NCBI GenBank assembly: GCA_037447655.1
Contig: JBBHKE010000374.1
Span: 19,713-60,575, forward strand
Origin: Zygnema cylindricum
Lineage: Eukaryota > Streptophyta > Zygnematophyceae > Zygnematales > Zygnemataceae
DNA: 40,863 bases
Reading direction: 5' to 3'
Positions 19,901-31,401 of the stretch are shown here, piece by piece. The position numbers were made by a program, and so were the translations under genes. Within the stretch, counting starts at the first letter, position 1; each line of letters starts with the position of its first letter. Under the pieces are notes generated by a model. It made no database searches. It saw only the letters and a program-made list of their open reading frames with translations, and had not been told where the DNA came from.

Positions 19901-22117
19901 TAACAGGAATAACAATTTTAACATCCTGCAGCTTTGGACGCCAATTACAACTGAGCTGATCCCAGGCATCCGTAAAAATACTGTCTGAAAAAAAAACCAC
20001 TTACTTCATCAAATTTGGTTGCAAACAGATTTAGTGAGGTAAGAATGCCACCATTTGGGCCCAAGTTGTACTCCTTCATCACATTCTTGTAATTAACAGT
20101 GTCTCGGATGTCGACATTCGCTACAAAGGGCACTGTTTGAACAGCAGGGTCCAAGTTGATGATGTAACCCTTGATGCCGACTTGATGAATGTAAGCATTC
20201 AGCCGCTGCATAAGAGTTGTCTTCCCACTACCTGCAAATATCAGTCACAACATCCGTCACGGCAAAAACATCAGCAAAAAATGAAACATTACTAATCCAG
20301 GTCATTATCCATTACAACTCGATTAACATCAGATGATCACAATAAAAAATAGCCACATAAAGACAAATCGAATGACTATTGTCGACAGACTGTGATTTCT
20401 CTAAAATATACTGAACCACCTGTTGATAAAAATGATTTCTTAGCGGATGGAAAGTAAGATACTTCTCAACCATAAGATACTGATCACATATGCATGCACT
20501 GCACTAAAACAAACAAATTCCAGACACAAAATCTGCAAATTGAATGCATGTACGCTCACTACACTGCCCATCACTATTAAAAGTAAAGGAATTATTAGTG
20601 TAATTCGAAAGTAGAATGCATAACACAACTGTAGAGAGAGCAGATTGTAGTTCACTTTTGTAAATCGTGTTGTGAGCACTATTATGACTTTCAGCCCAAA
20701 AAAGTCGCAAGCGTCATTAATGCAAAGCTCACTGCAACTTCCGCAACAACACAAGCATAACAAGCACAGGCATTAAATGCAATGGTTAAGGATCGCAAAA
20801 GTTTACTATGGCTAACTACCTCGTGGAAGTATAATCCATGTTTAAGCATTCATGCACTCTTGACCACTGGAAAATTGCTAAATTTGTGTTTTTGCAGTAA
20901 GTAAACATAAACCTTGTCGGGACCATGATATGTGGTCCTCCCTGAAAATCAAAACCAGAGCATATACATCATGTTATAGTTCACATCTTTGCCTTCCTAA
21001 TTGAGAAGCCATCCACTTGTCGCTGAGATTTCTGATGAAACTACTCCTAAATTTTACAAGTGTGCTGAATCTCACACATCACACAAGCTACACAAGCGTA
21101 TTTGCACAATCATACAACAGACATAAAAATGCAGAAATTACACAAGCTTCTCCGCACATCATAATGCACCTTCCTGCATTTATCGTTCCCTTACATACAT
21201 GACACACATGACAGTCGAATAATCAACGTGTGTTACGTGACAAATCACATATGCACCAATCCACACAACAGACCTGTGTAAAAATGTGTACTCTATCCCA
21301 CACCACTCCATGAAAAACAGGTACATGCTCTCCCATAGAGGACATACATTGCTCTCATAACTGGCAGACGATGAACACTTGTTTGGATGGTGTTCATCGT
21401 TTGGGTAATGTTTCATCATCCATGAAAAATTTGTTTAAACATTATTTAATCTCCACACGCGCCCCCTTACACCACTTTCTCTCTCACACATCACTTTTGC
21501 GCTTCCTTAACCATCATAAATTTGTTGCCTCACCCATCAGGCATGTGACCTCTCTCTCAAATCACATGTCTGCTATTCCATCAAAGTGCTATCCCACAGT
21601 TGACAAATGGTTCTTCTAACACACGTCACAATTTTGCTCTGCCTCTCAAATTTACCATGTGTTATCTCTAACAACTCAAGAATGCTTTCACTTCCATATT
21701 AGGTTCCGAGTCCTTGGTTATTAGAAAGAGCTTCGTTGCAAGAATTCGATGGCGTATTCTTGCATCAGAATGAAGTTGACAGGGAAAACAAAAAAAACAA
21801 AACGATTCTTGTACAAGAATGGATGGACCTACTTGTCGAGCACTACGTCTAATTTTACACCTTTAGTGTGCATAATATAGTGGAAAATTTAGTACATTTG
21901 TTCTATTGACATAACAATTGCAGTCTCTCTTGTACAACAATGAACCAAGCCAGCACTGCTCACCCGCCATGCCAACAACAATGACCACCGCCGGCTTTCT
22001 TTTCACCTGCTCGCTGCCACTCTGCCCGCTGCTGCTGGCCTCTCCCTCCGAAGGCCCTCTCCCGCCAGCAGCATCCTTGGAGAGGTTGGAAGAGTCAGTA
22101 GCGGCAGGATCAGCCAT
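16926..22117 (-). CDS. GPN1: GPN-loop GTPase 1 (GPN1 / XAB1 / plant QQT2 type), five exons
   Basis: Exons on the minus strand: 22117-21964, 20231-20005, 19548-19258, 18014-17809, 17139-16926; total 1092 nt, 363 aa, all introns GT-AG with consistent phases. Motifs: P-loop GMAGSGKTT (residues 49-57), [10 protein letters not shown] (73-82), GPN loop in YNLGPNGGI (GPN 109-111), DTPGQ (145-149), NKTD (212-215) and SAVSGGG before EEYMKNYR (ending at 293). This is the whole GPN1 GTPase core; the GPN loop defines the family. GPN1 works with GPN2/GPN3 in assembly and nuclear import of RNA polymerase II, and the Arabidopsis QQT2 is needed in early embryos. The N-terminal 40 residues are Ser/Gly-rich and variable, and the ATG context (gaggcATGg) supports the start. 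Residues after about 293 form the usual charged helix, but the last 35 residues are basic rather than acidic; the acidic tail is in another frame, so the C-terminus is less certain than the core. Confidence 0.9.
16927..17003 (-). other. Acidic-tail reading frame overlapping the GPN1 3' end
   Basis: Shifted relative to the predicted frame, the minus strand reads [17 protein letters not shown] and then DLEYRRIA, ending at a TGA at 16921. GPN1 proteins normally end in an acidic EEEDED-rich tail, whereas the frame used in the model gives a Lys/Arg-rich end. A good donor-like site (aag|gtaggg at 17038) and a cag at 17014 would switch to this frame, but the implied intron is only 25 nt. A one-base indel is an equally good explanation. 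Confidence 0.4.
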
Positions 22118-22235
22118 GCCTCGGCTGGAGCGTAGGGAACAAGTGGTCTAATCAGCGGATAAACAGGAGATTTTGAGACAATGTCCTTTCCATGCACAGT
22201 CGTGGTTAGAAAATCGCCATGAATGGGCGAAGTAG

Positions 22236-22274
22236 GGTACAGTACTGTACAGTACAGTACTGTACTGTACTGTA
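22236..22274. repeat. GTACA/GTACT palindromic microsatellite
   Basis: About 38 bases of alternating tacag and tactg units form a near-perfect self-complementary tract about 120 bases upstream of the GPN1 start codon. A related motif (atactgtacagtat) lies at about 24279-24292 on the LCYB side. Confidence 0.6.
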
Positions 22275-22288
22275 GTTGCAAGCATAGC

Positions 22289-22400
22289 TCAAATATTCAA
22301 AATCTGGGAAAACAATTGGCAACGCTATATGCGGAAACCAGCCCTATACGCGTATTATACGTATAGTATGGAATCGCCACATATAGCGTTTCCGACAGTA
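22289..22400. mobile_element. Small hairpin element, copy 1
   Basis: The left arm contains ggcaacgctatatgcgg (from 22318). The right arm, complemented, reads tcggaaacgctatatgtgg (to about 22393). The centre holds another palindrome (tatacgcgtattatacgtata). The arms resemble those of the element at 24193-24422, suggesting a MITE family. The outer limits are uncertain. Confidence 0.45.
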
Positions 22401-22706
22401 TCCGCATCCCTGCGCGAAAGAGCTATAGTAAAGCGCCTACAGTTAAGGGCGCAACTGGGACGGATGACAAACGACTTCAAGAGAATTACAGAAATCCCGT
22501 CAGAAACTTGGTTTCCTTGTGACATCACCTGCCAAGTCATGAGAATCGCCTCCACTGCATCGGGAGGATGCGCATCGCCGAAAATGCGATGTGATGCGCA
22601 TTATTAATGGCACTAAAAAACTGCCCAAAATGTCCTGCACTAAAGTAGTAAAACAGACATAAAATGAGAGCTAGGTAAAGTACGATTTCTTCAGCCACGA
22701 AAGTAA

Positions 22707-23660
22707 GGGCGTGTTCCCATGTAACCGAAACTTTGAAACGTTACTTTGGATTTTAGCGCAGATTTTACGGTGTACTTTTCAAATCGTTCCTATGTCAAAC
22801 GTTACTTGCGCGGTCAATACTTCAAATATGTGACAGTTGTAGATGTCTACAAAATGTACGACCGTGTACGAATCGAAATGTAGACGACAACGAAACTACG
22901 AAAACTTCTTAAAATTGGTGACGTCTACAAAAACGGCGACGGTTGTAGACGTCGAGGTTTTTGTGACGTTGTAGATGTTTAGGGTTTTGTGACATAGCGC
23001 AGTCATGCTACCATGTGACGTCATCAGTACGTACAATTTCCGCCATGGCTTCCCGATTTCGTTTTCTTATCTTTTATCATTCGATATGCCATAAAACTTA
23101 GATTAAAAATATTCAAAAAAAAGAAAAAATATATATCTTTCATTTGATACTATTATTGCTGCATCTCGTGTACATGAGAGCGAAAAAGGAGTGGTCGAGC
23201 GAGAAAGATGGGGAGAGACGAGGACGACGTAAAATTCTGGAAAAGACCCATGAATGAAAGGGGAGGTCCGAGACCCCAACGAATTTTTTCCGTACATGCT
23301 CGTCATTTTCGTACGTACATGCGCGTGACGAGCAGGGAAAAAATAGAGTGTACTCTCCGTCGTTCAAAATATTTGAAAACGTTTGACGCGTGCAATAACG
23401 GTTTTCTATTCGTCAATAGGGTAGTATTTTGGTTAAAATCAGATCGCCATTTGATTCCAGTGCAAGTGTGAAGATGAGCTGGAATTGGGTCGCGATGATA
23501 ATAACGCCAAATTGCCGTACCTTCCAAGTTCCAAGATGACGCAAATTGTACTTGTGTTTTTGCCCATTTTTCGTACGGCGTGATATTTTCTCGTTGAAAG
23601 TCCCATTTTCTGTGAAAACGACGGAAAAAAACCCTTACTTGAACACATGGGAACACACCC
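22707..23660. mobile_element. Harbinger-like non-autonomous element, 954 bp
   Basis: Terminal inverted repeats gggcgtgttcccatgt (22707-22722) and acatgggaacacaccc (23645-23660) match at 15 of 16 positions. They are flanked by TAA at 22704-22706 and 23661-23663, a three-base target duplication of the kind made by PIF/Harbinger elements. No transposase is encoded. The internal sequence (gtgac-gt/at repeats, then cattgcttcccgatt-like text near 23045) recurs at 32724-33200, a second partial copy. Confidence 0.75.
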
Positions 23661-24192
23661 TAAGTTTATCCTCACTCCATTTACAATTGGACGGTTGAGA
23701 TATCCTCCACAAATGAAGGAGGTGAATAAGCTAACTAATCACACTGAAAAACACACGAACGGACGGCGCAAAAAGGTTCCACAAAATATGGAGGTAAATG
23801 TGTCCGTTGTAAAACACTGCCACAGAGCTCGACGTCACTTGGCAATCTGGCATTTTGGCTGTGCGGCATCAATTCGCCAGCGTCCTGGCAAAGTGAAGCA
23901 ATCTGAACAAATGGTCGGGTTCATTGCAGCGAGGATAGCCGCTCCACAAGTTGTTGAACCGAATGAGGGGAGGCAGGGAGGGAGTTGATCATTGGTTCCA
24001 AGTTGGGTTGAGACTTAAGAGTTAACTAATGCTGCCTTGTCATGCAAAGTGACAAAATTGCTTAAAGAGTTGTGGAATGCAGATACAATTTATTGACGGT
24101 TAGGATGGTTGCGGTCAGGACTCAGGGACTTATCTGCAAAGGATGGGATCCGACCGACAACTTTCGTTGAAATTAACCCCTGAAGTGTATAG

Positions 24193-24422
24193 TTCAAATG
24201 TGTGAAAGCAATTGGAAGCGCGCTATATGTGACAATCCATATTATACGGCTATTTGACCGTATTATTGTATACTACATATACTGTACAGTATACGTCTAT
24301 ACTGTATAAGTTGTAATAGTGTATATTAGATTATTACTTTATTAGCAGTACAGTATGGTAAAAACCACGTATAGTACGATCTAAGACATATATAGTATTT
24401 CCAATCGTTTTTGCACATCTGA
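24193..24422. mobile_element. Small hairpin element, copy 2, upstream of LCYB
   Basis: Left arm ttcaaatgtgtgaaagcaat then tggaagcgcgctatatgt; right arm acatatatagtatttccaat then cgtttttgcacatctgaaac. Once complemented, the two arms pair over about 40 bases with several mismatches. The internal sequence is AT-rich with nested palindromes (atactgtacagtatac). No coding capacity; probably a MITE. Confidence 0.6.
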
Positions 24423-24909
24423 AACTGTGCTGAAGTTGATCCAGAATATGTGAGCGGCTGTCACCAGTTCCGTTGACTCAACGTGAACTTTGACGCGTGG
24501 CAGCATCTGAGGCCCAGAATTCACATATTTGAAAGTTATGACTTGCAGCCATCCTCTTCCAATAGAAGCCAGTGTCGTAAGATAGAAATCTCAGACGCAC
24601 ATATTGCTTCTTCTCTACCGGTTTTTATATTTTCACCTTCAGCAGCAATGCTTCTTCTTCATGTCTATGTTTTCTTCCTCGTCACCAACTAGCGGTGGCA
24701 GTTATTGCTTTTGGAATGAAGGTCTCTTCTTTTTTGAAGACTAGGAACTACAATCGGCCAAGTTATCTTAAGCTGCCTGATTGTTACTATCTCTATCTCA
24801 GTATCCAGTTTTTTTCTACCTCTTAACATATCTTTTCCACAAGCTGGCTAGGAAATTGTTGTTTTAATTTTGTATATTTGGTTTGCATTGGTAGCATTAC
24901 TTGGTCACC

Positions 24910-27900
24910 ATGCAAGCTCTACAAGCTAATATCGGTATCCAGTCGGGCACATTTACATCTCCTAGACCAGGATTGCATGGCAATAGAGAATTTTGTACTC
25001 ACGATGATAGCTCTTACCATCTAACTGAAGGACTAACTGGGAGAGTTTCAGTTAACAAGCTACCGTCTTCTACTGTTCCCAAGGGAGCTAGCAGTAGCTG
25101 CTGGAATGCAACCAGAAAGATGTTGCCTTCGGAAACGCTTATGAGAAAGAAAACATCGCAGCTGAGGTCAAAATTTAATAGGCAGGTTATTGCTGAAGCC
25201 AGAGTGGTGACAACTGCAGAGAGAGATTTCTCTTCATCTTCTTCTTCTGCTATTGCTACAGGTTTAGAAGCTACTTCATCTCTTCTTGATATGCTTCCTG
25301 AACAGAAGCATGAGGAGCTCGACTTAGATTTACCAAATTATAACCCGGAAACTTCAATACCAATTGATTTGATCGTGGTAGGAGCTGGACCAGCTGGACT
25401 TGCTGTGGCGCAGCAAGTCTCAGCCGCTGGTTTAAGAGTATGTTGTGTGGACCCTTCTCCTAAAGCAGTTTGGCCAAACAACTATGGAGTTTGGGTGGAT
25501 GAGTTCAAAGACATGGGCCTCGCTGACTGTTTGGACTACACGTGGTCAAAGGCAGTTGTGTATTTGGATGATGAGAAAACAAAATACTTGGACCGACCGT
25601 ATGGAAGAGTGAACCGCGTTAGACTGAAAACAAAGATGATGGAAAAATGTGTGAATCATGGCGTGATGTTCTATCAATCAAAGGTACGTGAGTGCTGGAG
25701 ATAATATCTTATTTTTAATGTCAACGTCTTACTTGGAAGATTGAATTGTTGTAGGTTTTGCATTGACAAGGAAGTGAACCAGGATGCAAAGAGTGTTGGC
25801 AGTTGTTTGTGGAGTCCTGACAGAGGGTCGACTGTGGTCTGTTTATTGAGAGTTAAGCATTTTAGACTATTGTCCTTATTGTCATCTTTTTCCTTAAGTG
25901 CAGCAATCTTTCATATTTTATGTGAACTCAAGTTTTTGCTCAACTCCTGACAGCTCCTAGCAATTTCTGTTTGAAACGGGTTTTGAAATTTTGTTTTTGA
26001 GCTTAGCTTTGTGCTTAAGCCCAGTAATTCCTAAGAGGGTACTTTTATATATGCTATTCTTGGTAATACTGGCCAGTAATCAACACAATTGTGCAGGAAA
26101 ATATACGATTTACAAACTACATGGATATTTGCGCCAGTTATGCCAGTTACAGCGTACCTAACTCCCATATAGCATGAATTACCATATAATAATGAATGCG
26201 TGGCTTTCGAGTGTCGGGCTGGGGGACTACAAGGGTGCCATTCCCCTGCAATAATTTATGTGAGGTCTTTGAGTGTCTGATAGGGGACTACAGGGGTGGA
26301 CAGGTGGATAAGGTTGTTCACAATGAGCACCGATCGTTGGTGACATGCAGTGACGGAACATGTATAGATGCAGCAGTTGTACTTGATGCAACTGGATTCT
26401 CTAGGCGCTTAGTTGAGTACGACGAACCTTTTGATCCAGGCTATCAAGCAGCCTGGGGCATTCTTGCCGTGGTAAGGTTTTTAACTCAGGTTGCACAACT
26501 TTTAAAAAAGGAAATAATTTTAGGCTTTCGAGGGTATGGCTTCTGGCTATAGGATTATTTTCGTTGTTTGTATGTGCTGATGGTGTCATGCAATTGGGGC
26601 AGTATTAAAATTCCTCCTTTTCAGGGGGTGTTGCTGAGAGGATTATCTAGAAATCGCTCTATACAGACTCAGGAACAACTGATTTCCATTGTGGACAGGT
26701 GGAGTCACATCCTTTCGAACTTGATAAAATGTTGTTCATGGACTGGCGAGACTCACATCTTCACGAAGATCCAGCCATGCAAAGAGAAAACGAAGCCCTT
26801 CCAACGTTTTTGTATGCCATGCCATTTTCAGAAAATAGAGTGTTTTTGGGTAAGGGGTTTGCGTCTTTCTCATTTTTTGCAATGTTTTTTGGAATTTTTT
26901 CCATGATTGAATTCGTGAAATAGTTTGGCATTCCAGCAGCAGTTCTTGCAGCAGCATTTCAATAAAAATAAGTTTTTTTACTGCTTGTTTAAGTCACTCC
27001 ACCCTACTCAAGGAAGGTTCTCTAGAGCCGTAAGCTATGATAATGGCTATATTAGTCATGCTTGTCATGTGACATTACTGGTATCTCCTAGAGACAAGGT
27101 ACAGGCTGTGCAATTATGTTATGTTGTTTTCCTTTAATGTTTTTTCTTGCTTGTTGCAGAGGAAACATCGCTGGTTGCACGGCCTGCAGTGAAGTTTTCA
27201 GATATTCAAAAGCGGCTGGAAGCACGGTTAAAGCATCTTGGCATCAAAGTTCTTAGCATAGAAGAAGAAGAGTGAGTGTCTTTTAATTTATCTTTTAGGC
27301 AATTTGAGCTTGAAAATAATCACTTTGGTTGTGGAAAATAACGTTGAGGCCAGACTGCTCGTGGCTGATGGGCAAGCTATTGAATAAATTCATGAAAGAG
27401 GTTGAAATCTTCCATCCTACTTTTGACAGCAACTGCACGAATGATATCAGTATTCGGTTGCAGGGATGCTGGATGCTCTTTGTCTTGTCATGGATGGTTA
27501 TGTCTTTCAGGATTGTTTCATATTGTTCCACAAGAGTGCGAATAAAGTAGGGCTCGTTTAGTGAAGTTTTGAGCACAAGGGAGTGAGGAAAAGCAAGACA
27601 GCAAGAGTGGATATTCTTAAGCAGGGCTATTTAAAATGAATGTTAATGTATCTGAAACGGGGCATTTGTTTAAGAAAAGTCTTCTCTTAGTCCATAGTAC
27701 TTGTCGGTGACCATTTTTATTATGGTAATATAGACCATTGGATGGGCCTTTCTGAAGAATAATAGAGTATTTTTGCAAGGTTTGGTAGTTGTTTTCATCT
27801 CATCAATTACGCGGATTGTCAACCAGAAACTTTCATCACATGGGAGAGTACATATCAATGATAACTGTGAATTGCTTAGTTTAATGGGTTTGAGAGTTTC

Positions 27901-30900
27901 TGGTTATCTCGTTCTCGTAGTAACTATTGAATGGTCGATGTGAGCCAAGCAGAGAACTTGTTTGCGTACTGTCACGGGGAAATAAAATTGTTTGCCCTTA
28001 CCTAATGACATGTCCAAGAACAATATGGTGTCTGGTTTGTAAATTTGAAGGGTATGAATATCGGCAGAAAAAATGTTTTGGGAAGAGTTTTTTCTATAAC
28101 TCCTTTTATGCCGCGGAGGTCTTCTCTGCAGCCTCCCTTTCTTTTCTGCCAAAGACTAATATTGTGGCATCATAGTTCCACTCAGCTTTTTTCCCGCGCT
28201 TTGTGGTCTCCAAGTTCCACAACATTCAAAAAGATGTTTGACTTTTTGACGACGTTGCTGATCAATATTCAAAATTGCCAAATTTATTAGTACTGTAGCT
28301 CTCGTGTCACAATTCCTAAACTTAACATGTTTTTTCTGCATTGGGGCATGGCAGAATGAACAGTTCACATTCTAGTTTTTTTAGCAGGAATGCAGATGCT
28401 TTAAGCCATATGAATGCATTGCGATGTTCAGGGTAGAAGTTTTTTTTTTTTTTGTTTGACTTTCTTCATTCTCTGGTTTACAGATACTGTCTTATTCCAA
28501 TGGGAGGAGTATTACCTTCTATACCACAGCGGGTACTGGGCATTGGGGGAACCGCAGGCATGGTTCATCCCTCCACAGGTATATTAGCTATGGCCTCACG
28601 TCTTGTGAATGTTTTTAAGTAATTTTTATCTAGTGAAATAGCCAATGTTTGGCAATCGAATGCGTCAGGTTCGTTTGTGTCTCATCAGTTGTGTATTGTT
28701 TTCAGGAATGTGAATTCGACTTCTACTGTGTCAATATTCTCTTACGGTGGCGCTCATGTTCATTTATGATTTTTGTAGGCATTATATGTTCTGCATTTTT
28801 GGCAATGTTTGTGAGCTGCCGTGAAGTACAGGGTTCAACACTTTTTAATCATGTACTAGCTTTCAGTCATTGTGAGCGCTGTCAACATACAGTTCACAAA
28901 CGTGGGCTTTCTTCCCTATCCGAAATAAAATCATGTCCATCGTCAGGTGTAACCAGGCTGACTGTTATTCGACACATTTGTGTCAGGTTACACAATTATA
29001 CACTGCTGAAAGTATTCAATGGTTTTCTGTGTTATCTGCAGGATACATGGTTGCACGAACCCTGGCAACTGCTCCTCTTCTTGCAGATGCTATTGTACAG
29101 AAATTGGCAGGAAGACATTTGCTAGAACAAGGTCTTGCCTCGTCCTCTGGAGAGGAGGGGCATTCATTTATTCCTGGGTCTACTGTGGAAACCACATCAG
29201 CTAATGCTGTTGAAGAGGCGTCTGCACCTTATAGATTAGCAGGAGGAGATGACCTATCAGCTCGAATTTGGGAGGAAGTATGGCCTTTAGGGAGACGGGA
29301 GCAACGCGAATTTTTTTGCTTTGGAATGGACGTTCTTCTCAAAGTGAGTTTGAAATTTGTTTCACTAAATCGGATGTTCATATTGAGATCAACAAGAGCA
29401 AGCCTTGTTGCATGACCTTTTCTGGTTTACACATCTGACATTGAGGACTTGATTAGTTTTACTCATGTGCTTCAGATTATCTGAAATAAAATGTACTTGA
29501 GTACATTTCACAGCCTATTTGTTAAGTGCATGTAATGGATGGCTTTCACAGTGCCTGTCCAAATTTGCTGAGTTTGCACTATTCCAATGCACAGCATATA
29601 CTGTTGTATTCAACTGTATCGCAGTTTTTTTCTGGTTTTCAGTGTTTGGGATACTGCTTCTGGCATGAATATACTTGCAGGCTGTTGAACCGTGGGATCT
29701 TATTTAGTTCTCTATTTCAGATCTAAGCCAGCCAACAGAAAGGTTGTTTACCTGTGTTTGGCGTGTGTGTTTTGCAGCTTGACCTGAAAGGCACAAGAAG
29801 ATTTTTTGACGCCTTTTTTGATTTGTCACCTTTCCATTGGCAAGGGTTCTTATCCTCACGCTTGTACTTGACAGAGGTAAAGTTCCTAACCATGTCAAAC
29901 TTGAGCACTTGTCTCACCTGAAGTGTTTAACTGGGTGCTCTTAGTTTACATCTTTGTGATGCTTAGCATGTTGTATGCAGCATCCATCCTTATGAACGTG
30001 AAACTAAATAGAGCTTCGTCATGTTGAACCGTTTTAATATTGTTTAGGGACTTAAGTTCAAATCCTAATAAAGATATGCACGTAAAATTTCAAAACTACA
30101 AAAATAGCAAGAAAAGAACGTGCGTCGTAGAATGGATGTCAGAATTTTTTGGAACCTAGAGTTGACTTTCTTGATTCAACCTACGGTTGAAAAAATATTA
30201 CGCTAAGAATATGGTTCATGAGAGGATGCCAAGTAGCCTCCTTTGGGAAAGTATACAGCAAAAATATTATTCTTTGTAAAACCCGTTGACAATGTTTTCG
30301 AAAAAAGTTCAATGTTTAGAATACAAAAAAAATTGAGCTGGTTTCAAGCTGAAAGGGGGTCGATGTTATGGGTATGTGCTTCTCGGTCTTTTTTTCCTTT
30401 GTTTTAAGCTATTTCTTTTGCTCTCGAAAGCGTTTTGTTGCTCACAGCAGCAAACTGAAATCTTCCTTAAGACGTAATTAATGTATTGTTTTTCCTCCTG
30501 TACATTCTTCAGTGGGGATATCCAGTAGGAACCTTTGACCGCTTTCTAAGCTCCATTTGTTTTGAATATTTTGGGCTACAAGGTCTGTTACAAATGAATT
30601 CTGAACTTCAATTTCCAGATTTCACAGTTCTGTGTCTAACTTTCACTGTACATTGGTTGTAAACTATGCAAGCTGTCGATTTGGATGAGCACGTCATCTA
30701 TACAAAAGTAATATGCAATTTCTTTTTGCTTTAGTTCTTTTGGATATTTAGTTGAGAGTCGGGAATGCCATTAGTCGCAGGTTTAGTATGCGCACGCCCC
30801 ATTTCAACCTACCACTTCAAACATCCACGTCTTCCAACAGTCCTAATCCTTATCGATTCTTTTGTATGCCAGGTTCATATCTGCATCTCTTTTTTAAAAA

Positions 30901-31401
30901 CTGGATGGATATTTTACAATGTCCTCATGCTTTCTTAAAGTTGTTCCAACATACCAAATAAATTTTTGTTTTCATAAATAACTGGTCGTGCGAGATTTAA
31001 GTTGTGTATTTCAACGTACAGGAGTGTTCTACACAAACTTAAGAACAAGCTGAATATTCACCATTCGTGCCGAATCTTGTGTTACGCCAGAATCTTTGGT
31101 TTGTTGAGAAAAGAATAAGAAACACACGATGACGGTGGTGCTTATTTTCTTGCTTACTGGAGGACACTTCAGCTGCTTGCAATGATCGATCGTCCATCTC
31201 TGTGTGGTGCTTGTTAGAATGTGAGATTTCTAACCTTCTCTCTCATCTTTTCAAATGTGTATGCAGTTGGTCGGGTTTGGACTGTCTTTATTTGCCCATG
31301 CCACAAATCCGGCTCGATTAGAGATAATGGCAAATGGATTACCTGGACTTGGAGTCCTCATTAAAAATGTGGTCAAGATGCGAAGCCAGGTGCTGTCATA
31401 A
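24910..31401 (+). CDS. LCYB: Lycopene beta-cyclase, plastid, eight exons
   Basis: Exons: 24910-25683, 26304-26471, 26699-26849, 27160-27271, 28484-28578, 29042-29343, 29778-29876, 31267-31401; 1836 nt, 611 aa, introns GT-AG with matching phases. The enzyme cyclises both ends of lycopene to give beta-carotene at plastid membranes. Evidence: the FAD/NAD-binding motif DLIVVGAGPAGLAVAQQ (about 153-169), PNNYGVWVDEF (189-199), RPYGRVNR (229-236), VVLDATGFSR, the FLEET motif (363-367, split between exons 3 and 4, typical of beta- rather than epsilon-cyclase), GIGGTAGMVHPSTGYMVART and REFFCFGMD. The first about 150 residues are Ser/Thr-rich and serve as a long transit peptide. The start is the ATG at 24910 (context gtcaccATGc); the preceding in-frame ttg is not a start. 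At 611 aa it is about 110 longer than flowering-plant LCYB, partly because of an insertion in exon 6. It diverges from GPN1 and converges on FN3K. Confidence 0.95.

Larger units (their letters stand above)
22118..24909. promoter_or_regulatory. Divergent intergenic region between GPN1 and LCYB
   Basis: The two start codons face away from each other across 2.8 kb, so both promoters must lie here. I cannot place TATA boxes or transcription starts with confidence. Most of the space is occupied by mobile elements (22289-22400, 22707-23660, 24193-24422). The LCYB leader may run from about 24430 to 24909. Confidence 0.4.

Noticed and set aside
23647-23988. 113-codon plus-strand frame between GPN1 and LCYB
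   Set aside because: It starts inside the right TIR of the Harbinger-like element, and no family resemblance was seen.
26196-26303. Upstream extension of the LCYB exon 2 frame
   Set aside because: The cag|gtg acceptor at 26304 gives an exact match to the conserved SKV-x-x-VVH segment; sequence before it is intron.
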